Source: Candidatus Pelagibacter sp. (GTDB lineage: Bacteria; Pseudomonadota; Alphaproteobacteria; Pelagibacterales; Pelagibacteraceae). Taken from it: DNA of 15,001 bases. Every line of letters starts with the position of its first letter. The first letter of the stretch is position 1. The notes under the pieces were generated by a model that saw only the letters and a list, made by a program, of their open reading frames with translations, was not told where the DNA came from and searched no databases. The position numbers were made by a program, and so were the translations under genes. This document shows, in pieces, positions 7,904 to 15,001 of the stretch. Location of the stretch: positions 1 to 15,001 of the forward strand of contig JABMNQ010000151.1 of NCBI GenBank assembly GCA_013204495.1, read 5' to 3'.

Positions 7904-8580
7904 ACTGGGATGACAATGGATACTTGATATCTAAAAACCGATACAGTGAAAATTCTATTATTGCTGAAGTTTTTACAGAAAATTATGGGAAAATTTCAGG
8001 AATAATTTTTGGTGGAACTTCAAAAAAAATTAAAAACTATTTACAAATTGGCAATAAAATCTATGTTAATTATAATTCTAAGAATGTTAGTAGAATAGGT
8101 TACTTTAAAGTAGAAATTTTAAAGGCTTTATCACCACTTTATTTCGATCATAGTCAAAAGCTGTCTTGCATCACTTCAGCGATGCACCTTATAAAGCTTT
8201 TAACTGCGGAAGCTCAAGCTAGTAAAGAAATTTTCAAATTAATTGATAAATTTTTTGAAATATTAACTTTTGAAAATTGGGTACAAAAATATATTTTCTG
8301 GGAATTAGAGCTTTTAAAATTATTGGGATATGATCTTGAGTTAAAAAAGATGGTTGAAAAAGAAATTATTAATAATGAAATTAATTATTTTGTTAAATCT
8401 TCTTCTGAAAAAAAAATTATTCCTAATTTTTTAATAGATGAAAACTATAAAAATGTTGATTCAAAAACTTTACTAAAAGGTTTAAGACTTGTTAGTGACT
8501 ACCTTGAAAAAAGCATTCTAAAACCAAATAATTTAAATCTCCCCAATTCAAGAAATCATTTCATCAGTCTATTGAAATAG
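7900..8580 (+). CDS. recO: DNA repair protein RecO
   Basis: 226 residues, slightly short of the common 230-250. RecO works with RecR to load RecA on SSB-coated single-stranded DNA and to anneal strands. The N-terminal OB-fold begins MNWDDNGYLISKNRYSENS and continues FTENYGKISGIIFGGTSKK, a pattern close to alphaproteobacterial RecO. The C-terminal half is helical (for example FWELELLKLLGYDLEL). I see no cysteine pairs for a zinc site, as in many RecO proteins. It is the last gene of the dapA run. Its stop lies three bases from the end of the convergent hemB, leaving no room for a separate terminator. Confidence 0.92.
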   Translation: MNWDDNGYLISKNRYSENSIIAEVFTENYGKISGIIFGGTSKKIKNYLQIGNKIYVNYNSKNVSRIGYFKVEILKALSPLYFDHSQKLSCITSAMHLIKLLTAEAQASKEIFKLIDKFFEILTFENWVQKYIFWELELLKLLGYDLELKKMVEKEIINNEINYFVKSSSEKKIIPNFLIDENYKNVDSKTLLKGLRLVSDYLEKSILKPNNLNLPNSRNHFISLLK

Positions 8581-8583
8581 TTT

Positions 8584-9573
8584 TTATTTAATTATTTTGT
8601 CAATTCTGTCAGCGAAGTAACTGACAATAGCGCTTGCACCAGCTCTTTTAAATGAGATTAGACTTTCTAATATTGAGTTTTTATCTATCAAGCCGCCTTT
8701 AATGCCATTGCTTAATAAGCTATATTCACCTGATACCTGATAAGCTAAAACAGGAATTTTAAAATTGTCTTTTACAGTTCTTATTATATCTAGATAGGGC
8801 ATTCCTGGTTTAACCATAACCATATCTGCTCCCTCTTTAATATCTAGGGCAACTTCTCTTATTGCTTCATTGCTGTTACGAAAATCCATTTGATAAGTTT
8901 TTTTATCACCTTTTAACAATCCCTTTGATCCAACGGCATCTCTAAAAGGCCCATAAAAGCTTGATGCATATTTTACGGCATAAGAAAGAATTTGAACCAT
9001 TTGATGACCTTCTTTATCTAATGCTTTTCTTATTTTCCCAATTCGTCCATCCATCATATCTGATGGTGCAAGAACATCACATCCCATTTCTGATTGTAAT
9101 AATGATTGTTTAATTAAAACTTCAGTTGTTTCATCATTTAAAACATACCCAGATTTTATCAATCCATCATGACCATGGGACGTATATGGATCTAACGCAA
9201 TATCACACATAATGCCAATTTCATTTTTATATTTTTTTTTAATATATCGAATTGCTTTACATACCAGATTCTCTTCGTTTAAAGCCTCTGTACCAATTTT
9301 ATTTTTTAAGTTTTTATTTGTATAAGGAAACAATGCAACCATAGGTATTTTGTTCTTAATTGCTTTATCAACGATAAAGCCAAGTTTATCTATTGTATGC
9401 CTGTATACATCTGGCATAGTTTTTATGGATTGTTTCTTATTTTTTCCATCAATTAAAAATATAGGCAAGATAAAGTCACTTGATGAGAGGCTATTTTCCT
9501 GAATAAGTCTTCTAGACCAATCGTTTTTTCTACTACGTCTAAGTCTTAGGTTTGGATAGTTTCCTGTTATCAT
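8584..9573 (-). CDS. hemB: Delta-aminolevulinic acid dehydratase (porphobilinogen synthase) HemB
   Basis: 329 residues, full length. HemB condenses two 5-aminolevulinate molecules to porphobilinogen for haem synthesis. The two active-site lysines are seen: Lys201 in SYAVKYASSFYGPFRDA and Lys255 in MVMVKPGMPYLD. The metal-site segment reads DIALDPYTSHGHDG (124-137), with Asp and Ala where zinc enzymes carry cysteines. It therefore looks like the magnesium-dependent class found in many alphaproteobacteria and plants. The segment LLKGDKKTYQMDFRNSNEA is also typical. It is encoded opposite to both neighbours, convergent with recO and divergent from the oxygenase-like gene. An A9 tract on its coding strand (9240-9232) keeps the frame (RYIKKKYK). 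Confidence 0.97.
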   Translation of the reverse strand: MITGNYPNLRLRRSRKNDWSRRLIQENSLSSSDFILPIFLIDGKNKKQSIKTMPDVYRHTIDKLGFIVDKAIKNKIPMVALFPYTNKNLKNKIGTEALNEENLVCKAIRYIKKKYKNEIGIMCDIALDPYTSHGHDGLIKSGYVLNDETTEVLIKQSLLQSEMGCDVLAPSDMMDGRIGKIRKALDKEGHQMVQILSYAVKYASSFYGPFRDAVGSKGLLKGDKKTYQMDFRNSNEAIREVALDIKEGADMVMVKPGMPYLDIIRTVKDNFKIPVLAYQVSGEYSLLSNGIKGGLIDKNSILESLISFKRAGASAIVSYFADRIDKIIK

Positions 9574-9579
9574 ATTTTT

Positions 9580-9585
9580 ATTCTA
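9580..9585 (-). promoter_or_regulatory. Possible -10 (TAGAAT) next to the hemB start
   Basis: Reading the minus strand, TAGAAT (one mismatch to TATAAT) ends six bases before the hemB ATG. If used, the hemB mRNA would begin at or beside the start codon. No Shine-Dalgarno and no clear -35 are seen. It competes with the perfect TATAAT farther upstream. Confidence 0.25.
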
Positions 9586-9606
9586 TTTATAAAATGCGAC
9601 AAATGT

Positions 9607-9612
9607 ATTATA
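9607..9612 (-). promoter_or_regulatory. Consensus -10 (TATAAT) in the hemB/oxygenase divergent gap
   Basis: The 74-bp gap 9574-9647 separates hemB from the divergent oxygenase-like gene. The minus strand reads a perfect TATAAT here. Start of transcription near 9600 would leave a hemB leader of about 27 bases. The hexamer 17 bases upstream (TTACTC) is a poor -35. No equally good element is seen for the plus-strand gene, although its promoter must also be in or near this gap. Confidence 0.4.
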
Positions 9613-9647
9613 CAAATATATCTTAAAAAGAGTAACTAATAAATATT

Positions 9648-10238
9648 ATGACATTAAATTTTAATGATTTTCAAAAACAAGATATTCAATTTGATATTAA
9701 TGAACTTCAAAAGGCTTACCAAGAAATATTAAAGATAAAAAATTTTGATGGCCCAGAAGAGATAAGTAATTTTGGTGCAATATCGTTAACTCAAATACCA
9801 GGTGACCCAGATTCAATAAAAGGACATAAAGCAAGAGGTGTTTTTTGGACTAAGCCAGATTCTTCAGGAAAAGAAGTTGTTAGAGATATTACTATTGATG
9901 AGGCAGCATATTCTGAATTTATTGATGATTTTAAAAATACTTATTTTAAAGAAGTCTTTGAAACACTCTCATCCAAATATAAACTTGGAAGAGTTAGAGT
10001 TTTATTAAAACAACCTAGATCAACATTAAGTTGGCATAGAGACCCAGAGCCGAGATTACATATACCAATTATTACCAATCCTGGATCAATAATGGTTATT
10101 GATAATGTTGCGAAACATTTACCTGCAGATGGTTCAGTTTGGATTACAAATAACACAAAATATCACAATGCTTTCAATGGTGGTGAAGAAAATAGAATTC
10201 ATTTAGTTGCCTGTGTCTTAGATCACAAATTTAATTAA
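9648..10238 (+). CDS. Aspartyl/asparaginyl beta-hydroxylase-like 2-oxoglutarate/Fe(II) dioxygenase
   Basis: 196 residues, no signal peptide or membrane segment, so probably cytoplasmic. The C-terminal half resembles the double-stranded beta-helix core of the aspartyl/asparaginyl beta-hydroxylase-like group. LSWHRDPEPRLHIPIITN gives the HxD iron ligands (His130, Asp132), YHNAFNGG gives the distal histidine (His173), and ENRIHLVACVLD gives Arg183, the likely 2-oxoglutarate ligand. The N-terminal 100 residues match nothing I recognise. Family members hydroxylate protein side chains or free amino acids and related small molecules; the substrate here is unknown. It lies one base before rpiB and starts the plus-strand run leading to glyA and the riboflavin genes. 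An unrelated cupin without oxygenase activity is possible but less likely with all facial-triad positions filled. Confidence 0.75.
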   Translation: MTLNFNDFQKQDIQFDINELQKAYQEILKIKNFDGPEEISNFGAISLTQIPGDPDSIKGHKARGVFWTKPDSSGKEVVRDITIDEAAYSEFIDDFKNTYFKEVFETLSSKYKLGRVRVLLKQPRSTLSWHRDPEPRLHIPIITNPGSIMVIDNVAKHLPADGSVWITNNTKYHNAFNGGEENRIHLVACVLDHKFN

Positions 10239-10239
10239 T

Positions 10240-10665
10240 TTGAAAAAAATATTCTTATCATCTGATCACGCAGGATTTAAATTAAAAGAATTAATTAAAA
10301 CATATTTAAATAAGAAAAATATTAAGTTTTTTGATTTAGGACCACAAAATGAAGAACAAGTTGATTATCCAGATTTTGCCCATAAAGTTGCTAAGAAAGT
10401 AAAAACAAGAAGTTACCATGTTGGTATTTTGGTTTGCGGATCTGGAACGGGCATGAATATTACTGCCAATAGACACAAAAATATACGTGCAGCACAATGT
10501 TATAATTTAAAATCTACAAAATTATCAAGATTGCATAATGATGCTAATATCATTACATTAGGATCAAGACTACTAACTAGTAAAAATGCTTTAAATTGTG
10601 TAAATATTTTTTTAAACACAAAATTTGAAGGTGGAAGACACGCTAAACGAATTAGGAAGATTTAA
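10240..10665 (+). CDS. rpiB: Ribose 5-phosphate isomerase B
   Basis: 141 residues, usual length. RpiB interconverts ribose 5-phosphate and ribulose 5-phosphate in the pentose phosphate pathway. It belongs to the RpiB/LacAB family. The motifs [10 protein letters not shown] (7-16), [22 protein letters not shown] with catalytic-position Cys66, and [14 protein letters not shown] are all present. The start is a TTG one base after the preceding stop. It gives the standard opening [12 protein letters not shown], and no in-frame ATG lies between it and the upstream gene. The product supplies ribulose 5-phosphate, the substrate of RibB encoded at the right end, a metabolic link that may be incidental. 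Two bases separate it from glyA. Confidence 0.95.
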   Translation: MKKIFLSSDHAGFKLKELIKTYLNKKNIKFFDLGPQNEEQVDYPDFAHKVAKKVKTRSYHVGILVCGSGTGMNITANRHKNIRAAQCYNLKSTKLSRLHNDANIITLGSRLLTSKNALNCVNIFLNTKFEGGRHAKRIRKI

Positions 10666-10667
10666 TT

Positions 10668-11981
10668 ATGTCTAATGAAACAAACTACAAAAATTATAAT
10701 TATAAAAGTTTTTTTGAAGATAATTTATCAATAGCAGATCCTGATTTACACAAAGCTATTAATGCTGAATTAACAAGACAACAACATCATATAGAACTTA
10801 TTGCTTCTGAGAATATAGTATCTAAAGCTGTTCTGGAAGCGCAAGGCTCTATACTAACCAACAAATATGCAGAAGGTTATTCAGGGAAAAGATATTACAA
10901 TGGCTGTGAACATGTGGATGTTGTTGAAAATTTAGCTATCGATAGACTTAAAAAAATATTTAATTGTAAATTCGCTAATGTTCAGCCTCATTCAGGTGCA
11001 CAGGCAAACGGTGCTGTATTTTTTGCATTGTTAAATCCAGGTGATACATTTTTAGGAATGAGTTTAAATTCAGGTGGCCACATAACCCATGGTTTAAAAA
11101 TTTCAATGTCCGGAAAATGGTTTAATGCAATAGGGTACGAGGTAGATCAAAAGTCCGAGCTTATAGACTATGACAATGTTGAAAAACTTGCTTTAGAAAA
11201 TAAACCTAAAGTTATAATTGCAGGTGGTAGCGCTTATTCTAGAGTAATTGATTTTAAAAGATTTAGAGAAATTGCTGATAAAGTTGGTGCATATCTAATG
11301 GTTGATATGGCGCATTTTTCAGGATTGGTAGCCGGGAATGGATACCCGAACCCTTGTGAATTTGCTCACGTTGTAACCTCAACAACACATAAAGTTTTTA
11401 GAAGTGGAAGAGGTGGTATTATTTTGACAAATGACGAAGATTTATCAAAAAAAATTAATACCGCTGTTTTTCCCGGTTATCAAGGTGGACCACTAATGCA
11501 CATTATAGCTGGAAAAGCAGCTGGCTTTTTAGAAGCCTTAAAACCTCAATTTAAAGATTATATAAAATATGTTTTAAGCAATGCAAAAACTTTATCGAAT
11601 ACTTTAATTGAAAATGGTTTTAAAATTTATTCAGGTGGAACTGACACTCATTTGATGTTGGTTGATTTAAGACCTTTTAATGTAAAGGGTAATGCGGCTG
11701 CAGATAGTTTGTGTAATGCCAATATTACATGTAACAAAAATGGTATACCTTTCGATTCAGAAAAACCTGCAATCACATCAGGTATTAGACTTGGAACTCA
11801 AGCAGCAACAACAAGAGGTTTTGGTGAAAAAGAATTTATTAAAGTAGGAGAGTTAATTACCAAAGTTGTTAAAGGTTTATCTGAAAGCCCTAATGATAAT
11901 AGTAAAGTTGAAAAAGAAGTCAGAGATGAAGTTATTAAACTTACATCCTCTTTTCCAATTTATAAAAATTTAAAAATATGA
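10668..11981 (+). CDS. glyA: Serine hydroxymethyltransferase GlyA
   Basis: 437 residues, close to the usual 420-430. This PLP enzyme interconverts serine and glycine while loading tetrahydrofolate with a one-carbon unit. Visible landmarks are [10 protein letters not shown] (41-50), [42 protein letters not shown] with Asp213 and His216, and the PLP lysine Lys242 in [13 protein letters not shown]. The residues after the lysine differ from the common THKTLRGPRGG, as does [12 protein letters not shown] from HGAPVNxSGKxY, so it is somewhat divergent, but no catalytic residue is missing. The N terminus carries an extra 10-15 residues rich in Asn, Lys and Tyr. The stop overlaps the nrdR start (ATGA). 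FolK, also in the window, feeds the folate cofactor pathway. Confidence 0.95.
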   Translation: MSNETNYKNYNYKSFFEDNLSIADPDLHKAINAELTRQQHHIELIASENIVSKAVLEAQGSILTNKYAEGYSGKRYYNGCEHVDVVENLAIDRLKKIFNCKFANVQPHSGAQANGAVFFALLNPGDTFLGMSLNSGGHITHGLKISMSGKWFNAIGYEVDQKSELIDYDNVEKLALENKPKVIIAGGSAYSRVIDFKRFREIADKVGAYLMVDMAHFSGLVAGNGYPNPCEFAHVVTSTTHKVFRSGRGGIILTNDEDLSKKINTAVFPGYQGGPLMHIIAGKAAGFLEALKPQFKDYIKYVLSNAKTLSNTLIENGFKIYSGGTDTHLMLVDLRPFNVKGNAAADSLCNANITCNKNGIPFDSEKPAITSGIRLGTQAATTRGFGEKEFIKVGELITKVVKGLSESPNDNSKVEKEVRDEVIKLTSSFPIYKNLKI

Positions 11982-12436
11982 TTTGTTCAATTTGTAAAAA
12001 AGGTGAAACATCAGTAGTAGATTCTAGACCAACAGAAGATGGAACGGCCATTAGAAGAAGAAGACTTTGTGTTTGTGGTGCTAGATTTACAACTTTTGAA
12101 AGAGTTCAGTTTAGAGAATTAATGGTTGTTAAAAAAAACGGTAGAAAATCATCTTTTGATAGGGACAAATTATCAAAATCTATTTATATAGCGCTTAAGA
12201 AGAGACCAATAGATACAGAGACGGCTGAAAAATTTATAAGCAAAATATCAAGGGCACTGGAGGAGCTTGGTCAAAGTGAAATTTCATCTAGCACTATTGG
12301 CACTATGGTTATGGAAGGTTTAAAAGAACTTGACCCCGTAGCGTACGTGAGATTTGCATCCGTTTATAGAAACTTCAGAGAAGAAAAAGATTTTGTACAA
12401 TTCGTGGACAAAATAGATGTCTACAAAAAAAGATAA
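11978..12436 (+). CDS. nrdR: Transcriptional repressor NrdR
   Basis: 152 residues, the family length. NrdR senses ATP/dATP and represses ribonucleotide reductase genes by binding NrdR boxes. The N-terminal zinc ribbon is recognisable: CSIC (Cys3, Cys6), [17 protein letters not shown], then [13 protein letters not shown]. The second knuckle is C-x-C (Cys31, Cys33) instead of the usual C-x-x-C; the bases around 12066-12078 show one codon fewer and no frameshift. The ATP-cone domain follows at about 50-140 ([16 protein letters not shown] to [13 protein letters not shown]). No NrdR box or nrd gene is seen here, so its targets lie elsewhere. The glyA-nrdR-ribD order is common in alphaproteobacteria. 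Confidence 0.95.
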   Translation: MICSICKKGETSVVDSRPTEDGTAIRRRRLCVCGARFTTFERVQFRELMVVKKNGRKSSFDRDKLSKSIYIALKKRPIDTETAEKFISKISRALEELGQSEISSSTIGTMVMEGLKELDPVAYVRFASVYRNFREEKDFVQFVDKIDVYKKR

Positions 12437-13523
12437 ATTTTCTAAAAAGGATAAAATATATATGAAGCTTGCCTTAAATTTGGCAAGTGCAAGACACGGT
12501 CTTACTGGCGTTAACCCTTCTGTTGGATGCGTTATTGTCAAAAATAATCAGATTATATCAATAGGACAAACTGGTTATGACGGAAGACCTCATGCAGAAT
12601 ACAATGCAATTAAAAATTCAAATGAAAGTTTAAAAGGCTCTAAGATGTATGTAACTCTTGAACCATGTAATCATTACGGAAAAACTCCACCTTGCACAAA
12701 TTTAATAATTAAGAATGAGATTAAAGAGGTGATTTATTCGATAGAAGATATAGATAAAAAAGTTAAAGGAAAAACCTTTAAAATTTTAAAAACAAAAAAT
12801 ATTATTATCAAAAAAGATTTGCTTAAAAATGAAATAAATAATTTTTATTCATCTTATTTTTTTAATAGAAAATATAAGCTCCCATACGTAACTGGTAAAA
12901 TAGCTGTTTCAAAAAATAATTTAATTTATAGTGAAAAAACGAAAAAAATTACCAACATACATTCAGATAAGTTTTCACATTTTCTCAGGTATAAAAATGA
13001 TTGTTTAATGATTTCTTACAAAACTTTAAATAAAGACAATCCTAAACTAAATTGCAGAATAGAGGGCTTAACAAAATTTTCACCAAAGAGGGTAATTTTA
13101 GATAACAACCTTAAAACAAATACTACTTCATATATTTTTAAAACATCAAATAAAAACAATACAATTATTTTTTACAATAAAGCAAATAATGTGAAAATTT
13201 CACTATTTAAAAAAAAAGGTATTCAATTAATTAAAACAAATTTGGTTAATGATAAGTATTTTGATTTAAAATCAATTCTTAAAAAACTTTATAAAATGGG
13301 ATGTAGAAATATCTTAATAGAAGGTGGAAATGATCTGACAGGAAATCTTTTGAAGAAAAAAATTTATAATCAATTTTATTTATTTAAAAGCCAAAAAAAT
13401 CTATCCAAAATTTTTGCTTATAAAGATTTTAATTATTTTAAAAATTTGATACAAAATTATAGATCTAAACAAAAAGTTATTACAAAATTAGGTAAAGACA
13501 CTATTATATTATATAAAAAATAA
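12417..13523 (+). CDS. ribD: Bifunctional riboflavin biosynthesis protein RibD (deaminase/reductase)
   Basis: 368 residues, full length. RibD deaminates the GTP-derived pyrimidine and then reduces its ribosyl side chain. The deaminase half shows [12 protein letters not shown], the zinc site PHAEYNA (His59, Glu61) and [13 protein letters not shown] (Cys84, Cys93). The reductase half (about 155-368) has [23 protein letters not shown] and LIEGGNDL. It is rather divergent, for instance ISYKTL where a Gly-containing motif is usual. I chose the ATG at 12417 (20-base overlap with nrdR) because [12 protein letters not shown] aligns with residues that precede the internal Met16 in other RibD proteins. 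A start at Met16 (12462) has a good AAGGA ten bases upstream and remains possible. Confidence 0.95.
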   Translation: MSTKKDKFSKKDKIYMKLALNLASARHGLTGVNPSVGCVIVKNNQIISIGQTGYDGRPHAEYNAIKNSNESLKGSKMYVTLEPCNHYGKTPPCTNLIIKNEIKEVIYSIEDIDKKVKGKTFKILKTKNIIIKKDLLKNEINNFYSSYFFNRKYKLPYVTGKIAVSKNNLIYSEKTKKITNIHSDKFSHFLRYKNDCLMISYKTLNKDNPKLNCRIEGLTKFSPKRVILDNNLKTNTTSYIFKTSNKNNTIIFYNKANNVKISLFKKKGIQLIKTNLVNDKYFDLKSILKKLYKMGCRNILIEGGNDLTGNLLKKKIYNQFYLFKSQKNLSKIFAYKDFNYFKNLIQNYRSKQKVITKLGKDTIILYKK

Positions 13524-13524
13524 T

Positions 13525-14118
13525 ATGTTTAATGGAATAATTTTTAATCAGGGATCAGTAAATAATGTCACTAAAAGACCAAGGGGCATTAATTTATTTG
13601 TAAAGTCTGATCTAAAACTAACAAATAAAGACTTGGGTGTCTCTGTTTCTTTAGACGGTGTTTGTCTTACCTTAATATCAATCAGTTCAAAATTAATGGA
13701 ATTTTATCTTTCTAATGAAACTCTAAAAAGATCTAAATTTAAATATCTTAAAATTAACGACAAAATTAATCTTGAATTACCCCTAAAATATGGTCAAAAA
13801 ATTTCCGGCCATATATGCCAAGGTCACATTGATACAATTGGAAAAGTTTTGAGTATAAAAAAAATTGATAAATCATATTTGTTTGATTTTGAAATTATAA
13901 CAAAAGAAAGAAAAAATTTAATAGAGAAAGCTTCAATTTGTATTAATGGAATCTCTTTAACCATATCAAAAGTAACTAAAAAGGGTTTTCAAATATGGGT
14001 AATTCCCCACACATTTAAACTTACCAACCTGTCTGTTTTAAATAAAACTAGTCTAGTTAATATAGAGATAGATATCTTATCTAAATACGTTAGAAATTAT
14101 TTTAATGAAAAAAAATAA
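13525..14118 (+). CDS. ribE: Riboflavin synthase (alpha chain type)
   Basis: 197 residues, typical. Riboflavin synthase dismutates two 6,7-dimethyl-8-ribityllumazine molecules to riboflavin and the pyrimidine precursor. Two lumazine-binding barrels are seen, about 1-90 and 91-190, each with its internal repeat motif: DGVCLTL (44-50) and NGISLTI (141-147). The opening MFNGII and GHICQGHIDTIG (95-106) are diagnostic. It starts one base after ribD and overlaps the ribB start by 14 bases. The lumazine synthase gene ribH would be expected just right of the window. Confidence 0.96.
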   Translation: MFNGIIFNQGSVNNVTKRPRGINLFVKSDLKLTNKDLGVSVSLDGVCLTLISISSKLMEFYLSNETLKRSKFKYLKINDKINLELPLKYGQKISGHICQGHIDTIGKVLSIKKIDKSYLFDFEIITKERKNLIEKASICINGISLTISKVTKKGFQIWVIPHTFKLTNLSVLNKTSLVNIEIDILSKYVRNYFNEKK

Positions 14119-14464
14119 CTTCTCCTCAATAGAAAACATAATCAATATCGCTAAAAAAGGTGGAATGTTCATTTTAGTGGATGATGAAAAAAGAGAAAAT
14201 GAAGGAGATTTAATAATATCGACGAGTGACTGTAATTCAAAAAATATTAATTTCATGGCTAAGTATGGTAGGGGATTGATTTGTTTGGCACTCGATAGTG
14301 TCCAAGCAAAGAAACTAAACTTGACTCTTATGTCTCCTGTAAATGAGTCTAGAAATAAAACCGCATTTACCATTTCAATAGAAGCAAGAAAAGGAATTAC
14401 CACTGGTATATCCGCCATGGATAGAGCTAAAACAATTAAGATTGCATCAAAAAAAAAATGTTAA
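14105..14464 (+). CDS. ribB: 3,4-dihydroxy-2-butanone 4-phosphate synthase, N-terminal fragment before frame break
   Basis: 119 codons open from an ATG inside the ribE end. The sequence is the first part of RibB, which makes the four-carbon unit of riboflavin from ribulose 5-phosphate. FILVDDEKRENEGDLI (22-37) carries the metal and substrate acidic residues. GRGLICLALD, FTISIEARKG and TTGISAMDRAKT follow in normal order. The frame then meets an A10 tract and ends in KKKC and a stop at 14462. A normal domain is about 200 residues and its later catalytic motif (GHTEA) lies beyond the break, so this fragment alone should not be active. The sequence downstream restores homology one nucleotide out of frame. 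Confidence 0.9.
   Translation: MKKNNFSSIENIINIAKKGGMFILVDDEKRENEGDLIISTSDCNSKNINFMAKYGRGLICLALDSVQAKKLNLTLMSPVNESRNKTAFTISIEARKGITTGISAMDRAKTIKIASKKKC
14449..14458 (+). repeat. A10 homopolymer at the ribB frame break
   Basis: Ten consecutive A residues follow C14448. With nine the reading would go S-K-K-N-V-N-K-K-E-I-V and join both halves of RibB without a stop. With ten the gene stops six bases later. It is the longest homopolymer I find in the window. The A9 tracts in rsh, rnc, recO, hemB and ribD are all in frame. Confidence 0.9.
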
Positions 14465-15001
14465 TAAAAAAGAAATTGTCTCTCCGGGGCATGTCTTTCC
14501 TATAATTGCTAAAGATGGCGGTGTACTTGTTAGGGCAGGTCACACTGAAGCTTCAGTAGATATTTCAAAATTAGCTAAAAAAAATAATTCAGCGGTAATC
14601 TGTGAAATAATGAATGAAAATGGAACAATGGCCAAAGGACAAGAATTATTTAATTTTGCTGAAAAGCATAAACTGAAAATAGGCAAGATTGAAGATCTTA
14701 TTGCTTATAGACTTAAAAAAGAAAAACTAATTAGATTAAAAAAACAATCAGATATTAAAGTTAAAAATCAAAAATATAAAATTAGAATTTATGAAAATCT
14801 TTTAGATGGTTCAGAACATTTTGCTTTAATAAAGGGCAATATAAAGAAAGGCACTATACCTAGGGTTAGAGTAATTTCCTCAAACGTAGTACAAAACTAT
14901 CTTATCAATCAAAATATACCAAATTCATTTAATAAAACTTTAAATTATTTTAAAAAATTTAATAATTGTGTCTTAGTCTTTATAAAAGATACAAACTTAA
15001 A
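14457..15001 (+). pseudogene. ribB: RibB C-terminal part plus degenerate RibA-like domain (RibBX type), out of frame with its start, cut by window edge
   Basis: From 14457, one frame off the upstream fragment, 181 codons are open to the right edge. They begin NVNKKEIVSPGHVFPI and continue with GGVLVRAGHTEASVDI, ICEIMNENGTMA and IGKIEDLIAYRL, the second half of DHBP synthase including the conserved GHTEA histidine. After a Lys-rich linker comes YENLLDGSEHFALIKGNI, resembling the start of GTP cyclohydrolase II (RibA). The GCHII zinc-site region (SeCxTGD...RCDCG) is absent, so this domain is degenerate, as in RibBX proteins. No in-frame ATG, GTG or TTG lies near the junction, so it is not an independent gene. 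The strong conservation on both sides argues against old decay. Confidence 0.85.

Noticed and set aside
8569..8585. Small inverted repeat (CTAT TGAA ATAG) followed by T5 at the recO end, terminator-like
   Set aside because: The stem is only four or five AT-rich pairs and partly within recO; too weak for an intrinsic terminator.
12447..12464. AAGGA plus ATG at 12462 as the ribD start
   Set aside because: A real alternative, but the residues just before Met16 (DKIY) align with conserved positions in other RibD proteins, so the 12417 start is preferred.
14077..14418. 113-codon open frame on the minus strand opposite ribE/ribB
   Set aside because: It lies fully antisense to a strongly conserved RibB fragment, resembles no family I know, and low-GC DNA with few stops readily produces such shadows.
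14458..14505. ATG at 14458 as a possible restart of the second RibB half
   Set aside because: Its frame runs about 15 codons to a stop and is not the frame with RibB homology.
1..15001. Search for tRNA, rRNA, CRISPR, insertion sequences, defence genes or riboswitches
   Set aside because: Gaps are at most about 75 bases, no direct-repeat array or transposase is seen, every reading frame of size matches a housekeeping family except the oxygenase-like protein, and there is no leader long enough for an FMN riboswitch before ribD or a glycine riboswitch before glyA.

Overview
The window is a compact stretch of core bacterial chromosome with very low GC (about 30% judged by eye). Genes are packed end to end, with stop/start overlaps (TAATG, ATGA) and almost no intergenic DNA. 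The protein set and gene order (dapA-smpB-folK-rsh-pyrE-pdxJ-acpS-lepB-rnc-recO, then hemB, then rpiB-glyA-nrdR-ribD-ribE-ribB) are those of an alphaproteobacterium. With the AT richness and streamlining, the best guess is a SAR11/Pelagibacterales member or another streamlined marine alphaproteobacterium. No rRNA, tRNA, IS element, CRISPR array or phage gene is visible, and no gap without a gene exceeds about 75 bases.

Layout. (1) Bases 1-1189, minus strand: the N-terminal two thirds or so of a periplasmic Slt-type lytic transglycosylase, cut by the left edge. (2) A 41-bp divergent gap with a promoter-like TTATAA core. (3) Bases 1231-8580, plus strand: a ten-gene run for lysine/cell-wall precursor synthesis (dapA), ribosome rescue (smpB), folate (folK), (p)ppGpp signalling (a shortened Rsh), pyrimidine (pyrE), vitamin B6 (pdxJ), ACP activation (acpS), signal peptide cleavage (lepB), RNA processing (rnc) and recombination (recO). 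(4) Bases 8584-9573, minus strand: hemB for haem synthesis, convergent with recO. (5) A 74-bp divergent gap, then 9648-15001 on the plus strand: a 2-oxoglutarate/Fe(II) oxygenase-like protein, rpiB, glyA, nrdR, and riboflavin genes ribD, ribE and ribB.

The most notable point is at the right end. The ribB-type gene (DHBP synthase fused to a RibA-like domain, the RibBX architecture) is broken by a one-base excess in an A10 tract at 14449-14458. The reading frame resumes one nucleotide out of phase and stays open to the window edge. This may be a sequencing error, a real mutation, or a gene rescued by polymerase slippage. Other points are a short Rsh lacking the central regulatory region, an NrdR zinc ribbon with CxC in place of CxxC, a missing era between rnc and recO and missing rpoZ before rsh, and two plus-strand genes with identical extended -10 elements placed so that transcripts would be leaderless. 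I see no convincing new multi-gene defence or mobile system; this is housekeeping DNA.
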